Shown here piece by piece: positions 8,072 to 17,081 of a DNA stretch of 64,000 bases (position 1 is its first letter; every line of letters begins with the position of its first letter). Position numbers and translations under genes: made by a program. The stretch is from Paenibacillus sp. V4I3 (GTDB lineage Bacteria; Bacillota; Bacilli; Paenibacillales; NBRC-103111), in the NCBI RefSeq assembly GCF_030817215.1, contig NZ_JAUSZA010000001.1:2888501-2952500 (forward strand). The letters run 5' to 3'. The notes below the pieces were generated by a model that was not told the origin of the DNA, did not search any database, and saw nothing but the letters and a program-made list of their open reading frames with translations.

Positions 8072-8952
8072 TGAGTGAAACATCGGTAACGGTCGTTGCT
8101 GACAGTGATTTGCTTCCAACTGGGACTAAGCATGTAGAGCAGCTGAAGAAGCGCAAAGGGGTCAAAGAAAGTTTTATGCAGAGATGGAACATCATGCCGT
8201 TCGTTACCTTTTTCGTTCTTTGGGAAGTGTTTTCTCAGTTAAATGGTAGATTTGCTTGGTTTAATCCGATATTCCTACCTCCACCAACCCTGATTGTATC
8301 GGATGCCTGGGTACTGGCGAAGACGGGGATCGTGTTAGAAAGTTTAGTTTCCAGTTCTATTCGTATTGCTTTGGGATTCGTCATTGGCTGCTTATTCGCT
8401 GTATTGTTCGGAGTGTTAATGAGCAAATTCCGAACGTTTGAACGCTGGATGTCGCCAATTCTCAATCTCGTAAGTCCGATTCCAGCCTTGGCTTTGCTGC
8501 CGCTATTCATCATCTGGTTCGGTATCGGAGAGTTTCCCAAAGTTCTGCTAATAGCTTGGACAACATTCGTTCCTGTACTTGTTTATACGGTTGACGGTTT
8601 TAAGTCAGTGCCATCTACACTCATTCGATCTGCCCTTAGTTTAGGCGCTTCAGAGCGGCAAATCTTTACCCGGGTTATGATTCCATCGGCGATTCCGAAT
8701 TTTATTGTAGGTGCGCGGGTCAGTCTGGGTCTGTCTTTCTCGGCTTTAATTGTCTCTGAAATGATGGGCGCGAAATCAGGGCTTGGTTATATCATCGTGG
8801 ATGCCAGAAATTATTTCAAAATTTCCAACATGTTTGTCGCCATTATTTTAATTGGCTTGTCATACAGTTTGTTTTCAGGCTTAGTGAAAATTTTGGAAAG
8901 GAGGGTCTTGGCGTGGCGTAAGGGTGGCATGAGAGATGCTGTTGAGAAATAG
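8071..8952 (+). CDS. ABC transporter permease (nitrate/sulfonate/taurine type)
   Basis: This 293-aa inner-membrane permease has about six membrane segments after a hydrophilic N-terminus. The coupling-helix (EAA) region ALSLGASERQIFTRVMIPSAIPNFIVG contacts the ATPase. The ATG overlaps the stop of the ATPase gene (TGATG), with GAGGAGG upstream, so the two are translationally coupled. The nearest families are SsuC and TauC. Substrate is inferred only from the downstream allantoinase. Confidence 0.9.
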   Translation: MSETSVTVVADSDLLPTGTKHVEQLKKRKGVKESFMQRWNIMPFVTFFVLWEVFSQLNGRFAWFNPIFLPPPTLIVSDAWVLAKTGIVLESLVSSSIRIALGFVIGCLFAVLFGVLMSKFRTFERWMSPILNLVSPIPALALLPLFIIWFGIGEFPKVLLIAWTTFVPVLVYTVDGFKSVPSTLIRSALSLGASERQIFTRVMIPSAIPNFIVGARVSLGLSFSALIVSEMMGAKSGLGYIIVDARNYFKISNMFVAIILIGLSYSLFSGLVKILERRVLAWRKGGMRDAVEK

Positions 8953-8999
8953 AAGCAAATGATGACCCAAAAAAAGAGAAGAAAAGTGGAGGGAAACAC

Positions 9000-10118
9000 A
9001 TGAAAAACAAAAGAATATGGGCTCAATCTTTCTTGGTATTCGTTACGGCAGCTATGGTAGTGACAGCATGTAGTTCCAAACCAACGACGACAAGTACAAC
9101 GGCTCCCGCAGCAACAACAGCTGTTGCAGCGACAACAACAACACCTGCAGCTACGGCTGCCGCGGCGGCAGTTCCGGAAATGAAAGATATTACGTTAGTC
9201 GGCGTACGTGATGCACAGATTTCCTCTCAACAAATTATTGCAGATAAGCTTGGCTATTTCAAAGAAACTGGATTAAATGTGACCAGTCAACTGATTGAAA
9301 GCGGACCGGATATCGGACCGATGGTTGCCGGCGGCAGCGCGCCACTCTCGATTCAAACGAATTTTATGGACATTATTCTAAAATCATCGAACGTTCCTGT
9401 GAAAATTGTTACACCCCTAGCGCAAATTGCGGGTACGCAAGCTGTCGTCGGTTCCAAGAAATTAGAACTGAAGACATCCAAAGACTTAGAAGGCAAGACG
9501 ATTGGGATCCCCAACGGAGCAGACGTGAAGATCGCAATTGATAATATGGGTAAAGAGCTTGGTGTAGATGTAAGCAAAATAAAATACGTCAATATAGCGC
9601 CAAGTGATGCGGTAATTGCTTTGCAAAAAGGTGATATTGATGCCCTGGCTTGTTGGGAACCGTTCATTACCAAAGCGATTCAAGGTGGAGGCAAGTTCTT
9701 GTTCAGCGGAACGAAGAGTGAGCTGCCTGACAAAAAAGGCGACGTGAAATGGATGAGCGTTCATACAACGATGCAGGTTTCTGACGATTTTATTAAGAAA
9801 AATCCGAATACGATTAAAGCTGTGCTTGCTGGTCTCAAAAAGGCGACGGATTATATTAACAAGAACCGCGATGAAGCGATCAAGATTCTTGCTCCTGAGC
9901 TTCACTTAAGTGTTGAAGAGCTGACGCAAATTATGAGCCGAAATGTATACTCGATGGAAGTAGATGACACTTACGTAAATGGCAGTAACGGTGCGGCCGT
10001 AGGTGAATATCTAAAAACTGTAGGTAATATTAAAACCATTCCGAAACCAGATACTTACCATGATTTGAGCTTGTTGAAAGCTGTAGATTCATCACTTGTT
10101 AAAGTTGAATTCAAATAA
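9000..10118 (+). CDS. ABC transporter substrate-binding lipoprotein (NMT1/SsuA type)
   Basis: This 372-aa solute-binding lipoprotein has a signal peptide ending in a lipobox (VVTACSS, lipidated C24). A low-complexity Thr/Ala/Pro linker follows at about 27-55 and probably tethers the domain to the membrane. The periplasmic-binding fold then begins with ITLVGVRDAQISSQQIIADKLGYFKETGL, typical of the NMT1/nitrate/sulfonate group. The motif ALACWEPFITKAIQGG is also characteristic. It starts at ATG 9000 with GGAGGG upstream and follows the permease by 47 bp. Cargo is unknown; allantoin, allantoate, hydantoin or a related ureide is suggested by the next gene. Confidence 0.9.
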   Translation: MKNKRIWAQSFLVFVTAAMVVTACSSKPTTTSTTAPAATTAVAATTTTPAATAAAAAVPEMKDITLVGVRDAQISSQQIIADKLGYFKETGLNVTSQLIESGPDIGPMVAGGSAPLSIQTNFMDIILKSSNVPVKIVTPLAQIAGTQAVVGSKKLELKTSKDLEGKTIGIPNGADVKIAIDNMGKELGVDVSKIKYVNIAPSDAVIALQKGDIDALACWEPFITKAIQGGGKFLFSGTKSELPDKKGDVKWMSVHTTMQVSDDFIKKNPNTIKAVLAGLKKATDYINKNRDEAIKILAPELHLSVEELTQIMSRNVYSMEVDDTYVNGSNGAAVGEYLKTVGNIKTIPKPDTYHDLSLLKAVDSSLVKVEFK

Positions 10119-10200
10119 GTAAGTTCATGTTCAGGGCCGAGACAGCATGCTTGTTTCGGTCCTGAAGATTATGAATGTAAGTACAGTCGAGGTGAACAGG

Positions 10201-11571
10201 GTGAGCGAATTATTAGATGTGATCATTCGAAACGGCTCCGTTGTTTTGCGAGATGAAGTCCGTTTTTTGGATATAGGTATTAAGAATGGCAAGATTTCGC
10301 AATTAGATGAGCGGATTACGCTGGAAGCAGAGCAAGTTGTTGATGCTTCCGGCATGGTCATCATGGCTGGTATGATTGATGTCCATGTCCACTTGAATGA
10401 ACCCGGAATGGGGGACTGGGAAGGATTCGCCACGGGTTCTGCCGCATTAGCCGCAGGCGGATGTACCACATACATCGACATGCCGCTTAACGGCGTTCCG
10501 CCAACAGTTACCGTCTCCGCGATGGAGATGAAGCTGGAAGCTGCTCGCGAACAATCATCGGTCGATTACGCCATATGGGGTGGACTGGTGCCGGGGCATC
10601 TGGGTGATTTGGAGGCCATGAGTGAAGCTGGTGTCATTGGCTTCAAAGCTTTCATGTCTTCGCCGGGTGACCCGGACGAGGATGCATTTCGTGAGGTAGA
10701 TGACCTCACCTTGTGGGAAGGGATGAAGCGCATTGCGCGAATGAACCAAGTGCTGGCGCTTCATGCTGAAAGCGAGTCACTTGTTTCACGCTTAGGGCGG
10801 GAGAAGCAAGAAGAAGGCAAAGTCACGGCCAAAGACTATACGTCCACACGCCCGATTCTTGCTGAGCTCGAAGCAGTGAATCGAGCACTCTTTTATGCAG
10901 AGCAGACAGGGTGTCCCCTGCATTTCGTTCATATCAGCAGCGAGGCTGCTGTGAAGATCATTATGGAGGCGAAGAGGCGTGGGGTTAACGTGACGCTGGA
11001 GACTTGTCCGCACTATTTAATCCTAACGGAGGATGACTTAGAACGAATAGGGCCTACGGCCAAATGCGCGCCTCCACTGCGTAGTGAAGAGGAAAAGGAA
11101 CGGTTGTGGGAAGCTTTGCGCCGGGGTTATATTGATATGATTTCATCGGATCATTCCCCTTGTCCAAGTACATTGAAGGAATCTAGCAATTACTTTGAAG
11201 CATGGGGTGGCATATCGGGAGCGCAAAGCTCACTAGAACTTATGATTGATGAAGGACACTTGAAGCGGGGGATCGGGCTTAGTCAGTTAAGTCATATGCT
11301 GTCCTACGCGCCGGCTGAGCGATTCGGTCTTCTTCCTAACAAAGGAGAGATCCGTCTAGGCGCCGATGCAGATCTTGTGATGATTTCACTGAATACCCCA
11401 TATGTGCTGCAAACGGAACACTTATTGTATCGCCATAAGCATAGTCCTTATGTAGGGAAGGAATTGGGGTGCAAAGTGCGGGCTACCTGGAGCAGAGGGA
11501 ATCTTGTCTATGAAGAAGCGAAGGGGATCAGTGCTGTGAAGGCTGGCAAATGGTGTCCAAGGAAGATATAG
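10201..11571 (+). CDS. allB: Allantoinase
   Basis: AllB hydrolyses allantoin to allantoate. It is a cyclic amidohydrolase of the dihydroorotase/hydantoinase family. From the GTG at 10201 it has 456 aa, with the metal-binding DVHVHLNEPG motif (H62, H64), the carboxylated lysine in GFKAFMSS (K149), the metal histidines in LALHAES and HFVHISS, and the SSDHSPCP aspartate. The frame extends upstream, but GAGGTG six bases before GTG 10201 marks that start, and MSELLDVIIRNG is the usual family N-terminus. It ends the GntR/ABC unit, which makes a ureide-scavenging operon likely. Other cyclic amidohydrolases (dihydropyrimidinase, hydantoinase) are less likely because of the NEPGxxxWEG motif. Confidence 0.88.
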   Translation: MSELLDVIIRNGSVVLRDEVRFLDIGIKNGKISQLDERITLEAEQVVDASGMVIMAGMIDVHVHLNEPGMGDWEGFATGSAALAAGGCTTYIDMPLNGVPPTVTVSAMEMKLEAAREQSSVDYAIWGGLVPGHLGDLEAMSEAGVIGFKAFMSSPGDPDEDAFREVDDLTLWEGMKRIARMNQVLALHAESESLVSRLGREKQEEGKVTAKDYTSTRPILAELEAVNRALFYAEQTGCPLHFVHISSEAAVKIIMEAKRRGVNVTLETCPHYLILTEDDLERIGPTAKCAPPLRSEEEKERLWEALRRGYIDMISSDHSPCPSTLKESSNYFEAWGGISGAQSSLELMIDEGHLKRGIGLSQLSHMLSYAPAERFGLLPNKGEIRLGADADLVMISLNTPYVLQTEHLLYRHKHSPYVGKELGCKVRATWSRGNLVYEEAKGISAVKAGKWCPRKI

Positions 11572-11582
11572 TAGGTACGTCA

Positions 11583-11615
11583 AATAAAGCAGGCGCCGCG
11601 GCGACCTGCTTTATT
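11583..11615 (+). terminator. Terminator of the ABC-allantoinase operon
   Basis: AATAAAGCAGG and CCTGCTTTATT form an 11-bp perfect stem with a GC-rich loop. The arm itself supplies As on one side and Ts on the other, so it may also stop the convergent gene at 11639. Confidence 0.75.
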
Positions 11616-11638
11616 CATTTAGGTATTATATCATTGGC

Positions 11639-12073
11639 TTAATCCGAGAATGCAATTGCATTGAAACTTTCGATTCCAATACGAGTGGCTTCTATTGTAC
11701 AGAATAGAAACAAGGTATATATGAGTTCATTTGTTGGAGGGTAAGGAACATTGTAATCGGAAGCATTGATTGTGACGACTTGAATAGGAGAAACAGTGTT
11801 TCCAGTACCATAAATAGCATTAGCGACTGGCACGCCAGTCAAATCTGTTCCGCGAACAATAATAATAACCATTACCGTATCTATTGTTAATGGCTCTGGG
11901 AGTTTAAGTTCAGCAATTCCTGTGAATTGTACTCGGATGACTCCACTTGCCCCGCTGACATTTAAGCCAACTACCCCGATAGGCGTCGGTGTATTAGCTG
12001 GTAATATTGTCGTTGATTCGAGGTCGCTGTAACTTTTATTTTGAGATGTTCTAGCATCCAATAATTGTGTCAT
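11639..12073 (-). CDS. Hypothetical protein, beta-rich
   Basis: I do not recognise a named family. From ATG 12073, which has a clear AAGGAGG site nine bases upstream, the protein has 144 aa. It is rich in Val, Ile, Thr and Asn, has no charged core and has no membrane helix in this form. The alternation of beta-prone segments (GVIRVQFTGIAELKLP, DTVMVIIIVRGTDL, IYTLFLFCTIEA) recalls the jelly-roll domains of spore-surface or exosporium proteins such as BxpB, but this is only a resemblance. The frame is open for 30 more codons upstream with a hydrophobic stretch, but no ribosome site supports that longer form. It is a single gene, convergent with the allantoinase operon. Confidence 0.6.
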   Translation of the reverse strand: MTQLLDARTSQNKSYSDLESTTILPANTPTPIGVVGLNVSGASGVIRVQFTGIAELKLPEPLTIDTVMVIIIVRGTDLTGVPVANAIYGTGNTVSPIQVVTINASDYNVPYPPTNELIYTLFLFCTIEATRIGIESFNAIAFSD

Positions 12074-12305
12074 TAATAGATACCTCCTTTTTAGTAGAAT
12101 ACAACATTGTATGAGTACAAGCAGGATACAGCTTGTGTATATGCTGATTTCGTTGTAAAACAATGAAATTATTGACGATATTACACGAAAATGGGTTGTT
12201 GAACGAAGATTACGGCATCACGAAAAAAACATGTTTAAGTAAACTTGACATTCAATGAAGTTGATGTAAAAATGTATTAATTGATGTTCTTAATTAATGT
12301 AAATT

Positions 12306-12573
12306 CATTGACGAGTACGAGTACGCTAATCCCCTTGATTTCCAGAGAGTTGGTCTAGAGCTGAAAGCCAACATTCAAGACTTAGCCGAAAATCCCCTCC
12401 GAGAAGGTAAGCTGAAGGAAGATTAGTAAGCTGACCCGGGATCCCGCCGTTACAAGGGCCGCGTATGATAGTACGTAGAACGAGAGCTATAATGATCATA
12501 TCCTTATGATCATTACGGAACTAGGGTGGTATCGCGAGATGTAATCTCGTCCCTTACGGGACGGGATTTTTTT
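12306..12573 (+). promoter_or_regulatory. T-box leader (tRNA-Ile sensing) of ileS
   Basis: The T-box sequence AGGGTGGTATCGCG is at 12523-12536, followed by a terminator stem (AATCTCGTCCC/GGGACGGGATT) and a T7 run at 12543-12573. Stem I can be drawn with GCTAA/TTAGC and CTTGA/TCAAG helices and the GTTGGT...GCCAAC apical helix. The E-loop-like AGTA and GAA sequences put the specifier at ATC (12392-12394), an isoleucine codon that matches the downstream ileS. A perfect stem III hairpin (AATGATCATA/TATGATCATT) lies at 12491-12514. Uncharged tRNA-Ile should favour the antiterminator. A TTGACA at 12245 has no good -10, so the promoter is not assigned. Confidence 0.93.
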
Positions 12574-12633
12574 GTTTTTTACAACGTTTCACGATTAGCC
12601 GCAATCATTTTATTAGAGGAGTGTGTGTTACAC

Positions 12634-15600
12634 ATGAGAAAAATTGATGTGAAAGAAAAAGCGAGAACCCGCGAACTGCGCGTTCTTGAACAATGGAGAA
12701 TGAATAGTACATTCCGCAAGTCGATCGAAAATCGCAAAGGCAAAGCGAACTTCGTTTTTTACGAAGGACCGCCGACGGCAAACGGATCACCCCATATCGG
12801 ACACGTGCTTGGGCGTGTTGTGAAAGATTTCATCTGCCGCTATAAAACAATGTCTGGGTACCAAGTCATCCGCAAAGCTGGTTGGGACACGCATGGCTTG
12901 CCCGTCGAGCTTGGCGTGCAGAAGCAGCTTGGTATCTCGGGAAAACAAGAGATTGAAAAATATGGAGTAGCCGAATTTGTTGAGAAATGCAAAAGCAGCG
13001 TATTTGAATATGAAAAGCAATGGCGTGAACTGACCGAAGCAATCGCATACTGGACGGATATGGATAACCCCTATGTTACGTTGGATAACGACTATATCGA
13101 GAGTGTTTGGCATATTTTATCCGAAATCCATAACAAAGGACTGTTATACAAGGGGCACCGTGTAAGCCCTTATTGTCCAGACTGCCAAACAACGCTCAGT
13201 TCTCACGAGGTTGCGCAAGGCTATGAAGACGTGAAAGATTTAAGTGCCACTGTGAAATTCAGGAGTAAAAACGGACAGGAAATCTTTCTGGCTTGGACGA
13301 CGACTCCATGGACACTACCTGCAAACGTAGCGTTGGCCGTAAATAAAGACATGGATTATGTCAAAGTGAAACAAAATGGTGAAGTGTACATCGTCGCGAG
13401 AAATCTTGCAGAAAAAGTATTCAAACAAGACTACGAAATATTATCAGTGCATAAAGGATTGGAATTCGTCGGCACCGCCTACGAGCCTCCTTTTGGCTAT
13501 ATTAGCCCAACCAAAGGACATATTGTTGTAGACGCTGACTATGTTATGGATACGAGTGGTACGGGTATCGTCCATATAGCTCCTGCGCATGGTGAAGATG
13601 ATTACCGAACTGCCCGCCGACACGAACTAGATTTTGTGAATGTAGTGAACTTGGCAGGACGTTACAATGATCAGATCACTGACTTCGCTGGACGCTTCGT
13701 CAAGGATTGTGACGTCGATATCGTGAAAAACTTGTCTGAACGCAGCTTGCTATTTTCCAAGGAGCGCTATGAGCATAGTTACCCTTTCTGCTGGCGCTGT
13801 AAATCCCCGCTGCTCTATTATGCGATGGAGAGCTGGTTTATCAAAACGACCGCAATTAAAGAGCAATTGATCGAAAACAACAGTAAAATCGACTGGTATC
13901 CTTCCCACATCCGCGAAGGGCGCTTCGGCAAGTTCCTTGAAGAGCTGGTTGATTGGAACATCAGCCGTAATCGTTATTGGGGTACTCCGCTTAACGTTTG
14001 GTTATGTGGGGATTGCGGAGCGGAATATGCACCGGGAAGCCACAAAGATTTGCGGGAAAAATCAGTAAAGCCAATTGACGAAAGCTTGGAGCTGCATAAG
14101 CCCTACATCGATGAAGTGAAACTGCGCTGCTCATGTGGAGGCGTTATGGAAAGAACTCCTGAAGTGATCGACGTTTGGTTCGATAGCGGATCTATGCCTT
14201 TTGCGCAGTACCATCATCCATTCGGAGATGAGACGTTGTTCAATGAGCAATACCCTGCGGATATGATCTGCGAAGGGATTGACCAAACAAGGGGCTGGTT
14301 CTTCAGTCTACTTGCTGTTTCAACGTTGTATAATGGCAAATCGCCTTACAAAGCCGTTCTTTCTACCGGACATGTACTGGACGAGAACGGACAAAAAATG
14401 TCTAAAAGCAAAGGTAACGGCATCGATCCATGGGAAATCATAGATGAGTTTGGTACGGATGCATTTCGATGGGCCCTGCTGTCAGACAGCGCACCTTGGA
14501 ACAGCAAACGTTTCTCTAAGCAAATTGTTGCCGAAGCGAAATCTAAAGTGGTCGATACGATTAATAACACACATGCTTTTTATGTGTTATATGCAACGAT
14601 TGACCAATATAAACGCGAAGATCATCCAGCTCAAAAGCACGCGAATGAATTGGATCGTTGGATATTATCAAGACTAAACAGCACATTGCAAAATGTATGT
14701 AAGGGCCTGGAGATTAACGACTTCTTAAATCCGGCGAAGCAAATCGAAATGTTTGTGGACGAGCTGAGCAATTGGTACATCCGCCGCTCTCGCGACCGTT
14801 TCTGGGGCAGTGAAATGACAGTTGATAAAGTGTCAGCGTATCAAACACTGCGTGAAGTGCTGCTAACACTTTCGCGGATGATAGCGCCATATGCACCACT
14901 CATTGCCGAGGACATATTCGGTAACCTCGGCGGCGAAGGCAGCGTGCATTTGGCGGACTATCCGAGAGAGATCCATTCAGCAATCGATACAAAGCTCGAA
15001 GGTGAAATGGAAACCGCACGGCAGATCGTTGAGTTGGCTCGAAATATTCGGAATGATACAGGTATCAAGACCCGGCAGCCTCTCTCGGAGTTGATCGTTT
15101 CGCTTGATAGCAATTTCGATCTAAGTCGTTTCGAGGAAATCATTAAAGATGAAATAAACATCAAAGAGATCCGCGTAGAACAAAGTGACAGCGGCATTAT
15201 TGACTTCAACGTGAAGCTGAATCTTAAGGTGGCCGGGAAAAAGTATGGCAAATTCGTTGGCCCTCTGCAGAACCACTTGAAGCAATTGTCTGCCTCGGAA
15301 ACCAAACAAGCGGTCGATAACGGTTTTCTTAAAGTAATGATCGACGGAGAGGAATTCCATATCACAATTGATGAGATGCTTGTGGAAAAACAAGCCAAGG
15401 AAGGGTTTGCTTCTGCTTCCAGTAACCAGATCACGGTAGCCTTAAACACATCCATAACTGCAGAATTGGAACAGGAAGGTCTTGTACGGGAAATCATACG
15501 TGCCATTCAGGATTACCGTAAAAAGCTGGAGCTGCCTATTGATAAGCGAGTCGATCTTGTTCTCGATGTCAATCTGGCGTTGAAAGAAGCGTTGGAGCGT

Positions 15601-15714
15601 TTTAATCATGTTCTGCTAGAGAATGTACTGCTTGCCAGTGTACGATATGCGAAAGAAGAAAAAATGGAATCCATCTTGATTGGGGACAACAATTTCCGCC
15701 TGCTTATAGAGTAA
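12634..15714 (+). CDS. ileS: Isoleucyl-tRNA synthetase, eukaryote-like type (IleRS2)
   Basis: This enzyme charges tRNA-Ile with isoleucine. From ATG 12634 it is 1026 aa, longer than the common bacterial IleRS1 (about 920 aa). It has the class-I motifs HIGH (54-57) and KMSKS (588-592), the CP1 editing insertion and several paired cysteines (CPDC, CWRC, CGDCG). The N-terminal block FVFYEGPPTANGSPHIGHVL and the WDTHGLPVEL block are typical of the eukaryote-like IleRS2 group, whose bacterial members are often insensitive to mupirocin. The frame is open upstream through the terminator, so the start is set by the ribosome site GAGGAG at 12615-12620 and the family N-terminus. The spacing of 13 bases is rather long. 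Expression should be governed by the T-box. A second, IleRS1-type gene may exist elsewhere. Confidence 0.93.
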   Translation: MRKIDVKEKARTRELRVLEQWRMNSTFRKSIENRKGKANFVFYEGPPTANGSPHIGHVLGRVVKDFICRYKTMSGYQVIRKAGWDTHGLPVELGVQKQLGISGKQEIEKYGVAEFVEKCKSSVFEYEKQWRELTEAIAYWTDMDNPYVTLDNDYIESVWHILSEIHNKGLLYKGHRVSPYCPDCQTTLSSHEVAQGYEDVKDLSATVKFRSKNGQEIFLAWTTTPWTLPANVALAVNKDMDYVKVKQNGEVYIVARNLAEKVFKQDYEILSVHKGLEFVGTAYEPPFGYISPTKGHIVVDADYVMDTSGTGIVHIAPAHGEDDYRTARRHELDFVNVVNLAGRYNDQITDFAGRFVKDCDVDIVKNLSERSLLFSKERYEHSYPFCWRCKSPLLYYAMESWFIKTTAIKEQLIENNSKIDWYPSHIREGRFGKFLEELVDWNISRNRYWGTPLNVWLCGDCGAEYAPGSHKDLREKSVKPIDESLELHKPYIDEVKLRCSCGGVMERTPEVIDVWFDSGSMPFAQYHHPFGDETLFNEQYPADMICEGIDQTRGWFFSLLAVSTLYNGKSPYKAVLSTGHVLDENGQKMSKSKGNGIDPWEIIDEFGTDAFRWALLSDSAPWNSKRFSKQIVAEAKSKVVDTINNTHAFYVLYATIDQYKREDHPAQKHANELDRWILSRLNSTLQNVCKGLEINDFLNPAKQIEMFVDELSNWYIRRSRDRFWGSEMTVDKVSAYQTLREVLLTLSRMIAPYAPLIAEDIFGNLGGEGSVHLADYPREIHSAIDTKLEGEMETARQIVELARNIRNDTGIKTRQPLSELIVSLDSNFDLSRFEEIIKDEINIKEIRVEQSDSGIIDFNVKLNLKVAGKKYGKFVGPLQNHLKQLSASETKQAVDNGFLKVMIDGEEFHITIDEMLVEKQAKEGFASASSNQITVALNTSITAELEQEGLVREIIRAIQDYRKKLELPIDKRVDLVLDVNLALKEALERFNHVLLENVLLASVRYAKEEKMESILIGDNNFRLLIE

Positions 15715-15717
15715 CTG

Positions 15718-15774
15718 AAAAAGGGGTAGTACCTGGAGACATGGTTAACATGACTCCCGGTACTACCCTTTTTT
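15718..15774 (+). terminator. Terminator of ileS, probably bidirectional
   Basis: AAAAAGGGGTAGTACC pairs with GGTACTACCCTTTTTT around a 25-base loop. It lies between ileS and the convergent aminopeptidase gene, and both sides carry a T-run for the respective strand. Confidence 0.85.
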
Positions 15775-15779
15775 AATTT

Positions 15780-17012
15780 CTAGAATGCCCAATTCCCCTT
15801 ACGGAAAATGGGTTCAATCGTGCCATCTGCATGTTCGCCGTCAATATCCATTTCGGCAGAGCCGATCATGAAGTCAACGTGAATCAGACTGTTGTTAAGG
15901 CCAGCTTTCTCTTGCTCTTCCTTGGATAGCGAAGTTCCGCCTTCGATGCATGTAGGGAAGGCTCTGCCAAGGGCCAAGTGATTAGAGGCATTCTCATCAT
16001 ACAGAGTATTAAAGAAGATCAAGTTGGAGTTCGAAATAGGTGAAATATGCGGCACGAGTGCGATTTCACCCAGATAATGTGCTCCTTCATCCATTTCAAT
16101 CATCGCTTGAAGCGACTCGAAGCCTTGTTCTGCCGTGTAGTCAACAACACGTCCGTTATCGAAGGTGACTGTGAAATTGTTGATCAAATTACCTTGATAG
16201 CTCAATGGTTTCGTGCTGCGCACAGTACCCTGAGTACCCATTCGATGAGGGGAAATAAAGACTTCCTCCGTTGGGATATTCGGGTTGAAATCGAAGCCTC
16301 CCGTCCCATTCGTGGCGGAACCGCCTCGCCATATATGATTAGCAGGCAGCTCGACCGTTAGCTCTGTGCCTGGGGCCTGGTAATGGATCTTACGAAACTG
16401 TTTCTCGTTAAGCTGTTCTCTTTTGCTCCGAAGGATCGCATTGTGCTCGATCCAAGTTTGCACCGGATTTTCTTGATCTACGCGAGTGGCTTGGAAAATC
16501 GCGTCCCATAGAGCACTGATCGCGGCTTCCTCTTCCAAATGAGGAAACACTTTCTTCGCCCAAGCAGAAGAAGGCGCGGCGATGATCGACCATGTCATCT
16601 GATAGGAGGACATGCTTTCTCTCCATTTAACTAATTTCGCGCCTGCGGCTTTGGAATTTGCAGAAATGCGACCTGGATCGATATCCTTCAGCAATTCAGG
16701 ATCATCAGCATCGATCCATAAATAGGCGCCGTTATGATCGACTAGCTCTTCCAGCGCTTGCGCTCTCCATGATGGATACTCATGAAATGCTTCATCAGGC
16801 GCGTAGGTATATTTGATTTGTGTGCAGATTTCATCCTGCCATTCAATATGTACATGTTTGGCTCCAGCTTGATAAGCTTTACGGGCAATGAGTCGAACGA
16901 ATTCGGGATGATGAATGGGGGCATTAATCCAAAGCGCTTGGCCGGATTGAATGTTCAAGGCGACGCGGACGGTTAGCTCCGCATATTTATCAAGATTACT
17001 TTCAAAAGACAT
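15780..17012 (-). CDS. Aminopeptidase of the M29 (thermophilic aminopeptidase) family
   Basis: M29 peptidases (AmpS, PepS, aminopeptidase T) are cytosolic two-metal enzymes that remove N-terminal residues from peptides. The 410-aa length is typical. The C-terminal half holds the metal-binding segments: NIPTEEVFISPHR, GAHYLGEIALVP, NHLALGRAFP and SLIHVDFMIGS, where the Glu, His and Asp ligands are visible. It starts at ATG 17012 with a GAGGAGG ribosome site. It appears monocistronic, convergent with ileS and sharing its terminator. A role in peptide turnover or nutrition is inferred from the family only. Confidence 0.93.
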   Translation of the reverse strand: MSFESNLDKYAELTVRVALNIQSGQALWINAPIHHPEFVRLIARKAYQAGAKHVHIEWQDEICTQIKYTYAPDEAFHEYPSWRAQALEELVDHNGAYLWIDADDPELLKDIDPGRISANSKAAGAKLVKWRESMSSYQMTWSIIAAPSSAWAKKVFPHLEEEAAISALWDAIFQATRVDQENPVQTWIEHNAILRSKREQLNEKQFRKIHYQAPGTELTVELPANHIWRGGSATNGTGGFDFNPNIPTEEVFISPHRMGTQGTVRSTKPLSYQGNLINNFTVTFDNGRVVDYTAEQGFESLQAMIEMDEGAHYLGEIALVPHISPISNSNLIFFNTLYDENASNHLALGRAFPTCIEGGTSLSKEEQEKAGLNNSLIHVDFMIGSAEMDIDGEHADGTIEPIFRKGNWAF

Positions 17013-17081
17013 AGGAATCCTCCTCTTTTTTCTAATCTTGCTTGCAGTTTATCCTGCCAAGAGTCAACTGTCAAATAAATT

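Noticed and set aside
12526-12633. Extended ileS start inside the T-box terminator
   Set aside because: The open frame is an accident of the leader. The family N-terminus and ribosome site lie at 12634.
14958-15506. Minus-strand ORF of 182 aa inside ileS
   Set aside because: Antisense shadow of a well-supported synthetase gene, with Ser-rich composition typical of such shadows.
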